From positions 62,001 through 126,000 of the forward strand of contig NZ_JANUXX010000003.1 in the NCBI RefSeq assembly GCF_024814375.1: a DNA stretch of 64,000 nt, given 5' to 3'. Position 1 is the stretch's first letter. Every line of letters begins with the position of its first letter. Positions 1 through 9,382 of the stretch are shown here, in pieces. Made by a program: the position numbers and the translations under genes. The stretch comes from Streptococcus sciuri (lineage in GTDB: Bacteria > Bacillota > Bacilli > Lactobacillales > Streptococcaceae). A model generated the notes under the pieces. That model was not told where the DNA came from. It was given only the letters and a program-made list of their open reading frames with translations, and made no database searches.

Positions 1-1076
1 TTTCCTAAAATTGTCACCTGCAGTTGTAATTTAATATCATTAATATCTATCAATTGACACGTATAAGTAAATTTCTTATGTCCTTTTGTTGTCGTTGGTG
101 TATCATATGCATTGTCATTATAAATCCAAATATTTCTATCAATATCTGTCATACAAAAAACAGGATAAGTGGTTATATCTTTTACAACGTCATATGAAAT
201 CTCAAACTGAACAGTATCTTCTTGTTGTATCTTCATTGGTGATAGAAGTTTCACTCTCAAGTTGTTCACCAATGTTTCTTTATTTGATTCTGACTTTACA
301 CCATCAGCTACATTTTCCTCTTTGACATAAACTACAGCATTGTCTACACTGTACTGATTTGCTACATCATCTGGATTTCCCAAGGCTTTTACAAAACCAT
401 CTTCAATGAGGACAGCTTGATTACAGTATTTTTTAACAGCACTCATATCATGTGTTACAAGGATTGTAGTTTTGCCACTTTTCTTGCGTTCCATAAAATA
501 ATCATTACACTTACGCTGAAAAGCTTCGTCACCCACAGCAAGCACTTCATCTAAAATCAAGACGTCTCCTTGAGCCTTGATGGCTACAGAAAAGGCTAAA
601 CGCACTTGCATACCACTCGAATAATTTTTGAGCTTTTGGTTCATAAAGTCTCCAAGTTCAGCGAATTCGACAATATCATCATACATAGTGTCTACTTCTT
701 CTTTTGAAAAACCAAGAAGTGCACCGTTCATATAAACATTTTCACGTCCTGTCAATTCAGGATTAAAACCAACACCAAGCTCAATAAAAGAAACTAATTT
801 ACCATCTACAGTTACACTCCCTTTTTCGGGAACATAAATTTGTGAGATAATTTTCAATAGCGTTGATTTCCCAGAACCGTTACGTCCGACAATCCCAAAG
901 AAATCACCTTCTTTGACCTCAAAAGAAATATCTTTTAAAACATGCTGTTCTCTATAACCTTTGATTCCTCGAAAACGGTTCACCATAGCTGTCCGCAAAC
1001 TGTGAGTACTCTCGGTTGGTAATTTAAAAAATTTGCTGACATGTTCTACCTTGACGACTGTTTTTGATTGATTCAT
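1..1076 (-). CDS. rgpD: Rhamnan ABC transporter ATP-binding subunit RgpD (3' end outside window)
   Basis: This is the ATPase half of the exporter that carries the lipid-linked rhamnose polysaccharide across the membrane; its partner is the RgpC permease directly upstream. The frame stays open from the ATG at 1076 to the window edge (about 358 codons), so the C-terminus is missing. Visible motifs are Walker A GRNGSGKST near residue 65, the signature YSSGMQ near 150, Walker B LILDEVLAVGD near 174, and the H-loop VTHD near 205. After about residue 240 the sequence no longer looks like an ATPase, which matches the C-terminal carbohydrate-binding domain known in the Wzt/RgpD type. It starts two bases after the rgpC stop and is clearly co-transcribed with rgpABC. 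Family assignment is firm; the symbol rests on gene order. Confidence 0.93.
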   Translation of the reverse strand, partial: MNQSKTVVKVEHVSKFFKLPTESTHSLRTAMVNRFRGIKGYREQHVLKDISFEVKEGDFFGIVGRNGSGKSTLLKIISQIYVPEKGSVTVDGKLVSFIELGVGFNPELTGRENVYMNGALLGFSKEEVDTMYDDIVEFAELGDFMNQKLKNYSSGMQVRLAFSVAIKAQGDVLILDEVLAVGDEAFQRKCNDYFMERKKSGKTTILVTHDMSAVKKYCNQAVLIEDGFVKALGNPDDVANQYSVDNAVVYVKEENVADGVKSESNKETLVNNLRVKLLSPMKIQQEDTVQFEISYDVVKDITTYPVFCMTDIDRNIWIYNDNAYDTPTTTKGHKKFTYTCQLIDINDIKLQLQVTILG

Positions 1077-1077
1077 T

Positions 1078-1881
1078 TTACAGCACCTCCGCAAATTTCT
1101 TAGAATATTTGTTAAAAACGAACACACCAATCACAAAAACAACAAAAGGGATAAGATAAGGAATAGCCACAATGGCTTTATTATTAATCAATTGCCAAAC
1201 CGTGACATTTGCCTTATCAAGGAGAAAATAGCGGGCATCTTGGATAATTTGAGCTACAGGATTAAGTAGCATAACCTTAGCTGCAATCAAGCTACGATCA
1301 GATACATAGGTGATGGGATAAATAATGGGTGTTGCATAAAGTCCAGCTTGCATGAATACTTCCCAAATTTGAGATAAATCACGAAAACGCACAAAAACTG
1401 TTGATAAAATCAGAGCAATCCCTGTTGAAAGAAGAAAAAGCTCAACTGCTAACGGAATAGTTACCACGGTTGCCCATGAAAACTGTACACCATTAAACAG
1501 AGCAAAAAGTAACACCACAATAAGGTTAATTCCAAAGTTAATTGCTGCTCCACAGATAGATGAGACAACGATGATTTCTTTTGAAAAGTTGAGTTTACGC
1601 AATAAATCTCCACGAGAAACAATAGACACCATCCCCATGTTCGTTGCTTCTGAGAAAAATCCCCATATAACATTAGCAAGCAATAAAGCCACAGCAAAAT
1701 GTGGTACATCGCCACCTAAACGTAAGAAATGGATGAAGACAACGTACATGATAGCAAAGAGCAACAAAGGCTTCAAAATAGACCAAAGATAACCAACGAC
1801 ACTTCCTTGATAACGCAATTTAAAGTCAGTCTTTACCATTTCTCTTAAAAGAATGCGGTTTTCTTTACCGAAAAAATTCAT
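1078..1881 (-). CDS. rgpC: Rhamnan ABC transporter permease RgpC
   Basis: Membrane subunit of the ABC-2 type exporter for the rhamnose wall polysaccharide. The 267-residue product has about six hydrophobic segments; the first lies near residues 32-52 (LKPLLLFAIMYVVFIHFL) and the last near 240-256. The charged N-terminus with LLREMVKTDFKLRYQGS is typical of the Wzm/TagG/RgpC family. The start codon overlaps the rgpB stop as TGATG, so translation is coupled. The gene sits between the glycosyltransferases and the ATPase in the order rgpA-B-C-D known from S. mutans. Nothing looks damaged. Confidence 0.94.
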   Translation of the reverse strand: MNFFGKENRILLREMVKTDFKLRYQGSVVGYLWSILKPLLLFAIMYVVFIHFLRLGGDVPHFAVALLLANVIWGFFSEATNMGMVSIVSRGDLLRKLNFSKEIIVVSSICGAAINFGINLIVVLLFALFNGVQFSWATVVTIPLAVELFLLSTGIALILSTVFVRFRDLSQIWEVFMQAGLYATPIIYPITYVSDRSLIAAKVMLLNPVAQIIQDARYFLLDKANVTVWQLINNKAIVAIPYLIPFVVFVIGVFVFNKYSKKFAEVL

Positions 1882-2813
1882 CAGTTTCTCCTATAACCAA
1901 ATTTTGTGATAATCAATGTTCTAAAAATAAAGGTGTGAAACCAGCGATTTTTAGCTAGCTTGTATGATTTCAAGGACGAGAGACGTTTCATGAGTGGCGC
2001 TTCTGTTATTCCAACAAAAGCGTCTACCAAGTCTCTATCACTAGAAGTAAGCTCAAAATTCCTCAACAAGCTTGCTTGCTTTTGACTAGAAGTGATAAGA
2101 TACCAGTATTTTGCAACTAATGCTTGCGGTTGTAACCAATTTTTAATACGCTTATCCCACGTTCTAGCCCCAAGTACATTATTGCCATGCTGGCGGTAAA
2201 GTTCACCTGGTTTATCAATATAAATAAGTTGCCCCAAAGCCGCAGCTAACAATGCCAAGTACCAATCATGCATAATCACATTATCTGTTCTTGTCCACAG
2301 ACTAGCTAGACTATGGTTAATACCCGACACACCACCTGTTACCGTATTTTCTGTCATTTCTTGGTAAAGTTTAGTATTAGCATGATGTGATTGTGTTTTC
2401 ACCATACTCCTATGAAGCACATTGAGCTTAGCATCTACAACCATCAAATCCATATAAACCATGATAGGCTGATGACTATCATGCTCAGCAAAAGCAGCTA
2501 GTTGCACCTCTAACTTATCCTCTAGCCAAACATCATCTTGGTCGCTAAAAAAATAATAATCTGCCTCTTCAAACTTAACCAAGCGATAAAAAGACTCTAT
2601 AACACCACAATTTTGAAAATCTTCTTCATTAATGAAAAAGATGCGATCATCTTTTTGAGTATAAACTTTGATGATGGAACGTGTTCTATCCGTTGACCCG
2701 TCATCTCGGATAAGAAGCTTCCAATCTTTAAAGGTCTGACGACGAATGCTTTCAATCTGATCTGCTAAAAAAGGCTCACCATTGTAGGTTGACATCAAGA
2801 TATTAACTCTCAT
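1881..2813 (-). CDS. rgpB: Rhamnosyltransferase RgpB (GT2 family)
   Basis: A family 2 glycosyltransferase of 310 residues that, by position, adds rhamnose to the growing rhamnan backbone on the cytoplasmic face. The N-terminus MRVNILMSTYNG is the GT2 nucleotide-binding strand. DDGSTDRT lies near residue 38, and the metal-binding region FFSDQDDVW near residue 89. The C-terminal 100 residues are basic and probably membrane-associated. It overlaps the end of rgpA by 11 bases and the start of rgpC by one base, which places it inside a tightly coupled operon. Linkage specificity cannot be read from the sequence and is taken from the known rgp cluster. Confidence 0.92.
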   Translation of the reverse strand: MRVNILMSTYNGEPFLADQIESIRRQTFKDWKLLIRDDGSTDRTRSIIKVYTQKDDRIFFINEEDFQNCGVIESFYRLVKFEEADYYFFSDQDDVWLEDKLEVQLAAFAEHDSHQPIMVYMDLMVVDAKLNVLHRSMVKTQSHHANTKLYQEMTENTVTGGVSGINHSLASLWTRTDNVIMHDWYLALLAAALGQLIYIDKPGELYRQHGNNVLGARTWDKRIKNWLQPQALVAKYWYLITSSQKQASLLRNFELTSSDRDLVDAFVGITEAPLMKRLSSLKSYKLAKNRWFHTFIFRTLIITKFGYRRN

Positions 2814-3957
2814 GCAAAAACAAATCCTCGTACTCTCCTACAATTTTTTCCCAAGTGTAATTATTGATGATAATCTCTTTAGCACGATTACTATAATCTA
2901 CCTGATTAGGCATTCGTTCAGCTTTTGTTATTAGCTCCGCTAAATCACCAGTTTGTTTTTCCCAGTAAAGACTACTATCTTTTGCTACCGAACGGTTAAA
3001 ATCTACACCAAGGACAAGATTTAATTTCGTCTGACTGAGCGCTTCAAGTAAGCCAGGATTGGTACCTCCAACCTCATGACCATGGATATAGGCAAAGGCA
3101 TACTCTCGGATATAAGTCAGTAATTCACGATTATAGACAGTACCGACAAACTTAATACGCTTGTCTTTGTCAAAACCAGTTTTTCGACGTAACTCTTCAA
3201 AATAAGCATTCCCTTCATGATTACAAATGATAAGTAAATCACGCTTAGTTTTAGTCGTCATAAACTCACGAATAATAGTCTCGTAGTTATTTTCAGGAAC
3301 AAAACGCCCAACGACAAGATAATAATTATCCTCAGAGATAGCCCATCTTTGAAAAAAAGTGCGCACCTCATCAGAATCTTTTGTCAGATAAGAAGGAGAA
3401 ACATTTGTACCATAAGCAATAAAGGTCGTTTTAGCATTGGGATAAGAACTCTTGATATAACTTTCAATACCTCTATTATCTGCAACAATCAAATCCGCTT
3501 TTTGAGCCATTTTTTTCTCAGCATATTTCAAATAAGCTTGTATAGAGTGTGACCACTTAGAACGTCTCCACTCAAGTCCATCAGGATTGACCAAAACCTT
3601 TCCGCCACATTTGTGAATCCTTGAGATAAAAGGAACAATAAAAGCTCCTATGGTATTACCTAAAATATAAAAAACAGGCTCTTTAATCGCATTTTTCTTA
3701 ATAAATGCAAGAGCATAGTTGATTGCCATCATATCGTATAAAATGACGCGAGCAGAACCAAGATTAGGTACCTTAATCCTAAAACAATCAGCTCCTTTAT
3801 AATCATAATGAGTGCCGTGTTGCTCTTGGCTAAGACAGGCTACATGGTATTTGATGTACCGATTTTTTTGATGCGTCACCAACTCTGAAACAAATGTTTC
3901 AAATCCACCATAACTAGCAGGTAGACCACGACTGCCAATGATGAAAACATGCTGCAA
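2803..3957 (-). CDS. rgpA: Rhamnosyltransferase RgpA (TTG start)
   Basis: Glycosyltransferase of about 384 residues with an N-terminal DUF1972-type half (VFIIGSRGLPASYGGFETF) and a GT4-like C-terminal half (VVGRFVPENNYET near residue 205, then GHEVGGTNPGLLEAL). It starts the rhamnan chain in the known streptococcal pathway. An ATG at 3993 opens the frame further upstream, but that ATG lies inside the probable -10 box at 3992-3997. A TTG at 3957 has GGAGGAG six bases in front of it and gives the conserved family start, so I chose TTG. The gene follows the rmlD terminator and heads the rgpABCD transcript. Confidence 0.92.
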   Translation of the reverse strand: MQHVFIIGSRGLPASYGGFETFVSELVTHQKNRYIKYHVACLSQEQHGTHYDYKGADCFRIKVPNLGSARVILYDMMAINYALAFIKKNAIKEPVFYILGNTIGAFIVPFISRIHKCGGKVLVNPDGLEWRRSKWSHSIQAYLKYAEKKMAQKADLIVADNRGIESYIKSSYPNAKTTFIAYGTNVSPSYLTKDSDEVRTFFQRWAISEDNYYLVVGRFVPENNYETIIREFMTTKTKRDLLIICNHEGNAYFEELRRKTGFDKDKRIKFVGTVYNRELLTYIREYAFAYIHGHEVGGTNPGLLEALSQTKLNLVLGVDFNRSVAKDSSLYWEKQTGDLAELITKAERMPNQVDYSNRAKEIIINNYTWEKIVGEYEDLFLHES

Positions 3958-3991
3958 AGCGCACTCCTCCAAACCTATAATGATCAGCTCC

Positions 3992-4000
3992 ATTATATCA
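3992..4000 (-). promoter_or_regulatory. Extended -10 promoter of the rgp operon
   Basis: On the minus strand the sequence reads TGATATAAT, an extended -10 box. It lies 35 bases upstream of the proposed TTG start of rgpA and downstream of the rmlD terminator. No good -35 box is present. Its position argues against the longer ATG start of rgpA. Confidence 0.6.
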
Positions 4001-4054
4001 TAAATACTAGCAGATAGCGACTTTAAAGATAGATTTTAGGCTTTTTCAAAAAGA

Positions 4055-4077
4055 AAAACCTGAATAAACCAGGTTTT
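4055..4077 (-). terminator. Terminator after rmlD
   Basis: The inverted repeat AAAACCTG/CAGGTTTT has a 7-base loop. It is followed on the minus strand by a T-rich run, just after the rmlD stop. Confidence 0.75.
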
Positions 4078-4081
4078 AAAA

Positions 4082-4936
4082 TTATTTTTTTACATTTTGC
4101 TTGTAAAATTCTTTTAAAGCATCTTTCCAACTTGGAATAACGAAGCCACTTGCCTTAGCTTTGGCAAGACTCATCGTTGAGTTAAATGGACGCTTAGCTT
4201 TAGTCGCAAATTGGCTTGAATCAACAGGTGTCACTACTACATCAATATCTTTCAAGATTTCTACTGCAAAATCATACCACGTTGTATCCTCACTGGCATC
4301 ATTTGATAAATGATAGTAACCAAATTCTTTTTGATTTTCTGTCAAATAGGTCATAAACTCAGCTAATGTACGAGTCCACGTCGGACGACCATGTTGGTCA
4401 TTGACAACCGTCAATGTATCGTGCGTTTTAGCAAGATTTTGCATTGTGAAAACAAAATTCTTCCCATAATTTCCAAACACCCAAGATGTACGGATGATGT
4501 AGAATTTATCTGCGTATTTTTCAACTGCTTCTTCACCAAGACGTTTTGTACGTCCATATTCTGTTTGAGGATCTGGTGTATCATCAACTTCCCATTCTTG
4601 ACCAACTGGCTTCTCTCCGTCAAAAACATAGTCAGTTGAAATGTAAACAAGAGTTGCACCATATTTAGTAGCTGCTTTAGCTACAATTTCTGTACCTGTT
4701 ACGTTGATAGCATAGTCAAGCTCTTTGCCTTCATCTTCAGCAGCATCAACAGCTGTGTAAGCTGCGCAATGATAAACAAGTGTTGGTTTCACTTGTGCAA
4801 ATACTTCATCAACCTTTTCAGCATTTGTAATGTCCATTTCCGCAACATCAACCGCTACGTACTCTTCATCACGTTCATCTAATAAATAACGTAATTCTGT
4901 CCCTAATTGCCCATTGGCACCTGTAACTAAAATCAT
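4082..4936 (-). CDS. rmlD: dTDP-4-dehydrorhamnose reductase
   Basis: The last enzyme of dTDP-L-rhamnose synthesis: it reduces dTDP-4-dehydro-L-rhamnose with NAD(P)H in the cytoplasm and supplies the donor for the RgpA/RgpB transferases next door. The 284-residue protein has the Rossmann motif TGANGQLG at residues 5-12, the serine region YISTDYVFDG near residue 97, and the catalytic YGRTK (YxxxK) near residue 127, all intact. The start is preceded by AAAGGAG. The gene has its own terminator at 4055-4077 and a probable promoter just upstream (TATAAT near 4970), so it is transcribed apart from rgpA although functionally linked. Also called rfbD. Confidence 0.96.
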   Translation of the reverse strand: MILVTGANGQLGTELRYLLDERDEEYVAVDVAEMDITNAEKVDEVFAQVKPTLVYHCAAYTAVDAAEDEGKELDYAINVTGTEIVAKAATKYGATLVYISTDYVFDGEKPVGQEWEVDDTPDPQTEYGRTKRLGEEAVEKYADKFYIIRTSWVFGNYGKNFVFTMQNLAKTHDTLTVVNDQHGRPTWTRTLAEFMTYLTENQKEFGYYHLSNDASEDTTWYDFAVEILKDIDVVVTPVDSSQFATKAKRPFNSTMSLAKAKASGFVIPSWKDALKEFYKQNVKK

Positions 4937-5002
4937 CTGTGACTCCTTTAATTTCGTAAGTTAAATTCATTATAACGCAAAAAAAGGATTTTTTCACCCT
5001 TT

Positions 5003-5332
5003 TTATCTGATGCCAAGCGCAATACGGGCATATCGACTCATTTTTTCAACAGACCAAGCTGGAACCCAAACAAGCTTGACCTCAACATTTGTCACCTCAG
5101 GAATATCTCGCATAACATCATAAATCTGATCAGTCAACAAATCAGCCAAGGGACAACCCATCGTTGTGAGCGTCATATCAATCTCTACCTCGCCTTCATC
5201 AAAACGAATCTCATAGACTAAACCAAGGTTGATAATATCAATTCCGAGCTCTGGATCAATGACCATCTCTAGCGCTTCTAAGATACGATCTTTGATTCTT
5301 GCAACTTCTTCTTCAGTATATAAGGCTGACAT
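5003..5332 (-). CDS. MIP18/DUF59 family iron-sulfur assembly protein (SufT/PaaD-like)
   Basis: A 109-residue protein of the DUF59 family, whose members help assemble or transfer iron-sulfur clusters. The family core is visible as VIDPELGIDIINLGLVYEI (residues 23-41) and LTTMGCPLADLLTDQI (residues 55-70), including the conserved cysteine of the TxxGCP motif. The start has AGGAGGTG at good spacing. It lies 21 bases after rpoD on the same strand and is probably the last gene of the dnaG-rpoD transcript. The cluster acceptor in this organism cannot be told. Confidence 0.9.
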   Translation of the reverse strand: MSALYTEEEVARIKDRILEALEMVIDPELGIDIINLGLVYEIRFDEGEVEIDMTLTTMGCPLADLLTDQIYDVMRDIPEVTNVEVKLVWVPAWSVEKMSRYARIALGIR

Positions 5333-5353
5333 TTTTCACCTCCTAAAGCAAGA

Positions 5354-6463
5354 CTAATCTTCCATAAAGTCTTTTAGTTGTTTGCTACGACTTGGATGGC
5401 GCAATTTGCGTAGAGCTTTTGCTTCAATCTGACGAATACGCTCACGTGTGACATTAAAGACCTTTCCGACATCTTCCAAAGTACGCATTTTACCGTCATC
5501 AAGACCAAAACGTAAACGCAAGACATTTTCTTCACGATCAGTCAATGTATCAAGCACTTCATTGAGTTGCTCACGCAAAACAACACGTGTGGTATATTCG
5601 ACAGGACTTTCAATCACTTCGTCCTCAATAAAATCACCAAGATGACTATCATCTTCCTCGCCGATTGGCGTTTCAAGGGAAACTGGCTCTTGTGCAATTT
5701 TAAGAATTTCACGCACCTTATCTGGTGTCATGTCCATACGTTCTGCAATTTGCTCTGGGGTCGGATCTTGACCAAGATCTTGTAGCAGATTACGCTGTTC
5801 ACGTACAAGCTTATTGATAGTCTCCACCATATGAACTGGGATGCGAATCGTACGCGCTTGATCAGCAATAGCACGCGTAATAGCCTGACGAATCCACCAA
5901 GTCGCATAAGTTGAAAATTTAAACCCCTTTGAGTAGTCAAACTTATCCACAGCTTTCATAAGCCCCATATTGCCTTCTTGAATAAGATCAAGGAACTGCA
6001 TGCCACGTCCAACATAACGTTTAGCGATAGAAACCACCAAGCGGAGATTAGCCTCTGCTAAACGCTGTTTTGCTTGCATATCTCCTGCAGCTACCGCCAA
6101 AGCAAGTTTTTTTTCTTCTTCATTTGTTAATAATGGCACAACACCAATCTCTTTGAGGTACATGCGAACAGGATCGTTAACCTTAGCAGAGTTATTTCCT
6201 AGCAACTCCTCGTCTGTTAACTCTTCTGGTTTTGGCTCTTCAACCACGTACTTACTAGAGGGATTCCCTTCTTTGTCAGTGATAGCAATACCGCCATCTG
6301 TCAGACGCTCTAATAAATCATCAATCTGGTCAGCATCCAAAGCAAATGGAATGACTAACTTTTCAGTAACTTCCTCATCTATCGCAGTTCCTACTTTTTT
6401 ATGGTTTCTAATAAAGTCTGCCACTTGTACGTTAAAGGTTGTTATTTTTTTCGTTTCTGCCAT
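5354..6463 (-). CDS. rpoD: Primary RNA polymerase sigma factor RpoD (SigA)
   Basis: The housekeeping sigma factor, about 369 residues. Region 1.1 is at the N-terminus, region 2 contains [20 protein letters not shown] (the -10 recognition helix), and region 4.2 near the end has the [20 protein letters not shown] helix-turn-helix for -35 recognition. The frame is open to 6496, but [10 protein letters not shown] at 6463 is preceded by GAGG at correct spacing and matches the usual streptococcal N-terminus, so I chose it. The start lies 7 bases after the dnaG stop, giving the classical dnaG-rpoD operon. It is intact. Confidence 0.97.
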   Translation of the reverse strand: MAETKKITTFNVQVADFIRNHKKVGTAIDEEVTEKLVIPFALDADQIDDLLERLTDGGIAITDKEGNPSSKYVVEEPKPEELTDEELLGNNSAKVNDPVRMYLKEIGVVPLLTNEEEKKLALAVAAGDMQAKQRLAEANLRLVVSIAKRYVGRGMQFLDLIQEGNMGLMKAVDKFDYSKGFKFSTYATWWIRQAITRAIADQARTIRIPVHMVETINKLVREQRNLLQDLGQDPTPEQIAERMDMTPDKVREILKIAQEPVSLETPIGEEDDSHLGDFIEDEVIESPVEYTTRVVLREQLNEVLDTLTDREENVLRLRFGLDDGKMRTLEDVGKVFNVTRERIRQIEAKALRKLRHPSRSKQLKDFMED

Positions 6464-6470
6464 AGTTTCC

Positions 6471-8270
6471 TCATTCCATTTTTCTTTTTTGAGCAATCAA
6501 TTGCTGAATTTTTTCCTCCAGCTCATCATCGACATTACCTTGATTGCTTAACTCACGTATTCGTTGACTTTGTTTACGGATATTTTGTTCTGCCAGCAAC
6601 TGCTCACGCCTACGCTCAATCGCCTCCATCTCACCTAAAGCAACTTCATCTGGCAACCGCTCTTCTAATATACGATAGTACATCTGTCTCTCAGTATCAC
6701 CAATCTCGTCCAAATCAAGACTTGTAATCTCTCCTTGACGACATAAAATCTGATACAGGCTTTCAATCTCCGGTGTATTGAAAGCAAAATCTAGACGATT
6801 GCGATAAGATTGCAATAAATAATCATGATGCAATAGGCGATGAAATAGCTGAATTTCCGCCTTTATAAGAGCCGATAACGGTTTAAATGTCGGAAAAGTC
6901 ACCACTTGATGCTGAGTTTCTTGACTTGCTTTTCGTCTATTATTTCGACTGATGAGACGCTCGTTGTTAACCGCCTGTTCAATTTGTGGATAATCAAAAT
7001 CCGGCAAAAATTCAGCAACTTTGTTAATATAACCGTTTTGCGCTGTGATAGATGGCTCCTGAGCAATCAATTTAGCTATTTTTTCCACATAAGCAATCTC
7101 AGCTTGCAGATTGTTGTTATTGTCAGGTCTTAGGTATTGAATATAAAATTCAGTGTTACTAATGCGACCCTTTTCCAAGAGCTGTTTAAGGGTCTCTTTT
7201 GAGTTGTGCCTTAAAAACTCATCTGGATCCATCTGATTAGGAATTCTAATGACATCAACAGACAATGAGGCTGACGCACCTAGTAATTCTAAAGATTTAG
7301 CTATTGCTTTTTGACCTGCACTATCACCATCATATACCAGTACAACTTTTTTAGTAAATCGGCTCAAATGCCTTACATGCTCAGAGGTTAGCGCTGTCCC
7401 CATAGAAGCGACCGCATTTTCAATACCTGATTGATAAGCTGCTATCACATCCATAAAACCTTCCATAAGATAAAGCTCGTGTGTTTTTTGTGCTATTTTT
7501 TTAGCCTTATCTACATGGTATAATTCGTAAGATTTATTGAAAATAAGGGTCGATCTCGTATTTTTATATTTTGCTACCTTTTTCTTCTGTTCTGACGGAG
7601 TCCAAATACGACCCGAAAAAGCAATCACGCGCCCCTCATCATCCGTTACAGGAAACATAATACGATTTCTAAAGGTATCATAGAAACGGCTGGAGTCCTC
7701 ATCAATATTAAAAAGCCCAGATTGTACAAAAGCTTCATCATTATTAGGATACTTATCACTCAAAGTTTGATAAAGAAAATCAGGTTGCCTCGGTGCTAAT
7801 CCAATATTAAAATGCGCTAATACAGCTTCATCAAGCCCTCTATCTCTCAAATAATCCCGAGCTTTTTGCCCTTCCTTTGTTGTCATCAAGATAGCGTGGT
7901 AAAAACGGGCAGCTTCACCATTTAAATCATAAAGCACTTGGTGAGGACTAGTCTTAACTGGCTGCTGTTTAGGTAAATCTAGCGTTACCCCTATGCGTTC
8001 CGCTACAAGATAGACGCTATCCATAAAACTAATTTGCCTGTACTCTTCTAAAAATTTAAAAACATCACCAGATTTTCCACAACCAAAACAGTGGAAAAAC
8101 TGCTTATCTTCAACCACATTGAACGAAGGTGTTTTTTCCTTGTGAAAAGGACACAGACCAAGGTAATTATGACCAGAACGTGTCAGATTGACCACTTCGC
8201 CGATGACCTCTACAATATTGACACTACTTTTAATTTCAGATATTGTTTCACGACTAATCGCCAGAGTCAT
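6471..8270 (-). CDS. dnaG: DNA primase DnaG
   Basis: Primase that makes RNA primers for replication forks together with the DnaB-type helicase. The CHC2 zinc domain is at residues 38-62 ([11 protein letters not shown] then HCFGCG). The TOPRIM domain includes [15 protein letters not shown] near residue 265 and the acidic VYDGDSAG near 315. A helicase-interacting C-terminal region completes about 599 residues. The exact start is uncertain: the ATG at 8270 is only two bases from GGAGG, and a CTG at 8264 has better spacing and would give LAISRE; the upstream ATG near 8291 lacks a good site. The AT-rich hairpin at 8280-8301 sits just before the ribosome binding site. Confidence 0.95.
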   Translation of the reverse strand: MTLAISRETISEIKSSVNIVEVIGEVVNLTRSGHNYLGLCPFHKEKTPSFNVVEDKQFFHCFGCGKSGDVFKFLEEYRQISFMDSVYLVAERIGVTLDLPKQQPVKTSPHQVLYDLNGEAARFYHAILMTTKEGQKARDYLRDRGLDEAVLAHFNIGLAPRQPDFLYQTLSDKYPNNDEAFVQSGLFNIDEDSSRFYDTFRNRIMFPVTDDEGRVIAFSGRIWTPSEQKKKVAKYKNTRSTLIFNKSYELYHVDKAKKIAQKTHELYLMEGFMDVIAAYQSGIENAVASMGTALTSEHVRHLSRFTKKVVLVYDGDSAGQKAIAKSLELLGASASLSVDVIRIPNQMDPDEFLRHNSKETLKQLLEKGRISNTEFYIQYLRPDNNNNLQAEIAYVEKIAKLIAQEPSITAQNGYINKVAEFLPDFDYPQIEQAVNNERLISRNNRRKASQETQHQVVTFPTFKPLSALIKAEIQLFHRLLHHDYLLQSYRNRLDFAFNTPEIESLYQILCRQGEITSLDLDEIGDTERQMYYRILEERLPDEVALGEMEAIERRREQLLAEQNIRKQSQRIRELSNQGNVDDELEEKIQQLIAQKRKME

Positions 8271-8279
8271 CACCTCCCT

Positions 8280-8301
8280 ACTAAAATACAACGATTTTAG
8301 T
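8280..8301 (-). promoter_or_regulatory. 5' leader hairpin in front of the dnaG ribosome binding site
   Basis: A perfect 8-base inverted repeat (ACTAAAAT/ATTTTAGT) with a 6-base loop lies between the dnaG promoter and its GGGAGGTG site. It is AT-only in the stem ends and may only be a weak structure. It could influence primase or sigma factor expression. Confidence 0.4.
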
Positions 8302-8311
8302 TTTACGTTTC

Positions 8312-8320
8312 ATTATATCA
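8312..8320 (-). promoter_or_regulatory. Extended -10 promoter of dnaG-rpoD
   Basis: The minus strand reads TGATATAAT, an extended -10 element, 42 bases upstream of the dnaG start. No clear -35 box is present. This is the only good promoter between the divergent dnaG and mscL genes on this strand. Confidence 0.6.
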
Positions 8321-8412
8321 CTTTCTAATCTTTTTGTAAATTATAAGGTTAAATAAAAAAGCATACTTAAAAAAACAAAACTATTTGCTTGCTCTTTTTA
8401 TATTTTACTTGA

Positions 8413-8418
8413 TATAAT
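8413..8418 (+). promoter_or_regulatory. -10 box of mscL
   Basis: TATAAT preceded by TGA (extended -10) lies 33 bases before the mscL start. A convincing -35 box at 17-base spacing was not seen. Confidence 0.5.
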
Positions 8419-8450
8419 GTTAAAATCACTATAAATATGAAAGGTTTTTT

Positions 8451-8828
8451 ATGGTTAAAGAACTCAGAGACTTTTTATTTAGAGGAAATATCCTCGACCT
8501 CGCTGTCGCTGTCATTTTAGGAGCAGCTTTTAATGCTATCGTCACTTCGCTTGTTGGTGACATTATCACTCCTCTTATTTTAAAACCTGCCTTAAAAGCT
8601 GCAGGTGTTGAAAAAATTGCTGACCTTGCTTGGAATGGTGTTGCGTACGGCAGCTTCTTGAGTGCTGTTATTAACTTCCTCATCGTTGGAACAACTCTCT
8701 TTTTCATCGTCAAAGCAGCTAATAAAGCTATCTCTCTTAGCAAAAAAGAAGAAGCTGACAAAGAGGCAGATGCACCCACTCAAGAGGAATTGCTTACTGA
8801 AATTCGTGACCTCTTAGCAAACAAATAA
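8451..8828 (+). CDS. mscL: Large-conductance mechanosensitive channel MscL
   Basis: Pentameric membrane channel that opens under membrane tension to release solutes after osmotic downshock. The 125-residue protein has the usual family size and layout: short amphipathic N-terminus MVKELRDFLFRGN, TM1 NILDLAVAVILGAAFNAIV at residues 13-31 with the pore-lining glycine and alanine residues, a periplasmic-type loop, TM2 SAVINFLIVGTTLFFIVK near residues 69-86, and a charged C-terminal helix. AAAGG precedes the ATG. The gene stands alone with its own promoter and terminator, divergent from dnaG. Confidence 0.97.
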   Translation: MVKELRDFLFRGNILDLAVAVILGAAFNAIVTSLVGDIITPLILKPALKAAGVEKIADLAWNGVAYGSFLSAVINFLIVGTTLFFIVKAANKAISLSKKEEADKEADAPTQEELLTEIRDLLANK

Positions 8829-8839
8829 GAGACAATATT

Positions 8840-8869
8840 AAAAGGATTAGAATTAATTCTAATCCTTTT
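8840..8869 (+). terminator. Terminator of mscL (perfect palindrome)
   Basis: A 30-base perfect palindrome reads AAAAGGATTAGAATT and its complement without a spacer, just after the mscL stop. The T tract is short. It may act in both directions. Confidence 0.75.
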
Positions 8870-8885
8870 AAGTAACTTATAAACA

Positions 8886-8910
8886 AAAAACTAGGCTATA
8901 CCTAGTTTTT
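8886..8910 (-). terminator. Terminator of rpsU
   Basis: A 10-base stem AAAAACTAGG/CCTAGTTTTT with a 5-base loop lies just past the rpsU stop and is followed by T residues on the minus strand. Confidence 0.8.
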
Positions 8911-8921
8911 AATATACTTTA

Positions 8922-9098
8922 TTAGAATTTTTTACGCTTACGAGCAGCTTCTGATTTACGCTTACGTTTAACAGAAGGCTTTTCATAAAATTCACGTTTA
9001 CGAGATTCTTGAAGAGTTCCTGCTTTCGTAACAGAACGCTTAAAACGACGAAGTGCATCGTCAAGTGATTCATTCTTTCGTACAACAGTTTTTGACAT
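8922..9098 (-). CDS. rpsU: 30S ribosomal protein S21
   Basis: Small basic protein of the 30S subunit, 58 residues from [10 protein letters not shown] to the lysine/arginine-rich end EAARKRKKF, which is the normal firmicute length. Two in-frame ATG codons (9107 and 9104) precede the chosen one, but MSKTVV is the conserved start and GAGGAGGTG lies at usable distance. In many streptococci rpsU lies close to mscL and dnaG-rpoD, as here. It has its own promoter at 9145-9173 and terminator at 8886-8910. Confidence 0.97.
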
Positions 9099-9144
9099 CA
9101 TTTTCACCTCCTCAAGATATTGTGACAGCTACCGTCCATCTATT

Positions 9145-9173
9145 AGAATACCTAAATTTCTTTTTTTTGTCAA
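9145..9173 (-). promoter_or_regulatory. Promoter of rpsU
   Basis: TTGACA (9168-9173) and TATTCT (9145-9150) are separated by 17 bases on the minus strand, about 46 bases before the rpsU start. Confidence 0.8.
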
Positions 9174-9382
9174 TAGACTAATGCAGTGTTCTCAGATTAT
9201 CTTCATCATAATCTCATATCTTTTGACTGCACTCTCTTTCAAACACCGTTCGTTAGATATAAACTATCTTATTAGAACAGTAAAAGTATTCGTTATTCAT
9301 CAGGCGAAAAAGTCAACCTATCTCACAATAGTACAGTCTTCTTGGTCACATACCTCAAAATCATTAGCACAACACATATTTC

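Noticed and set aside
86..325. Plus-strand ORF of 79 residues
   Set aside because: It lies opposite the C-terminal domain of RgpD, which is open on the minus strand across the whole stretch; no ribosome binding site.
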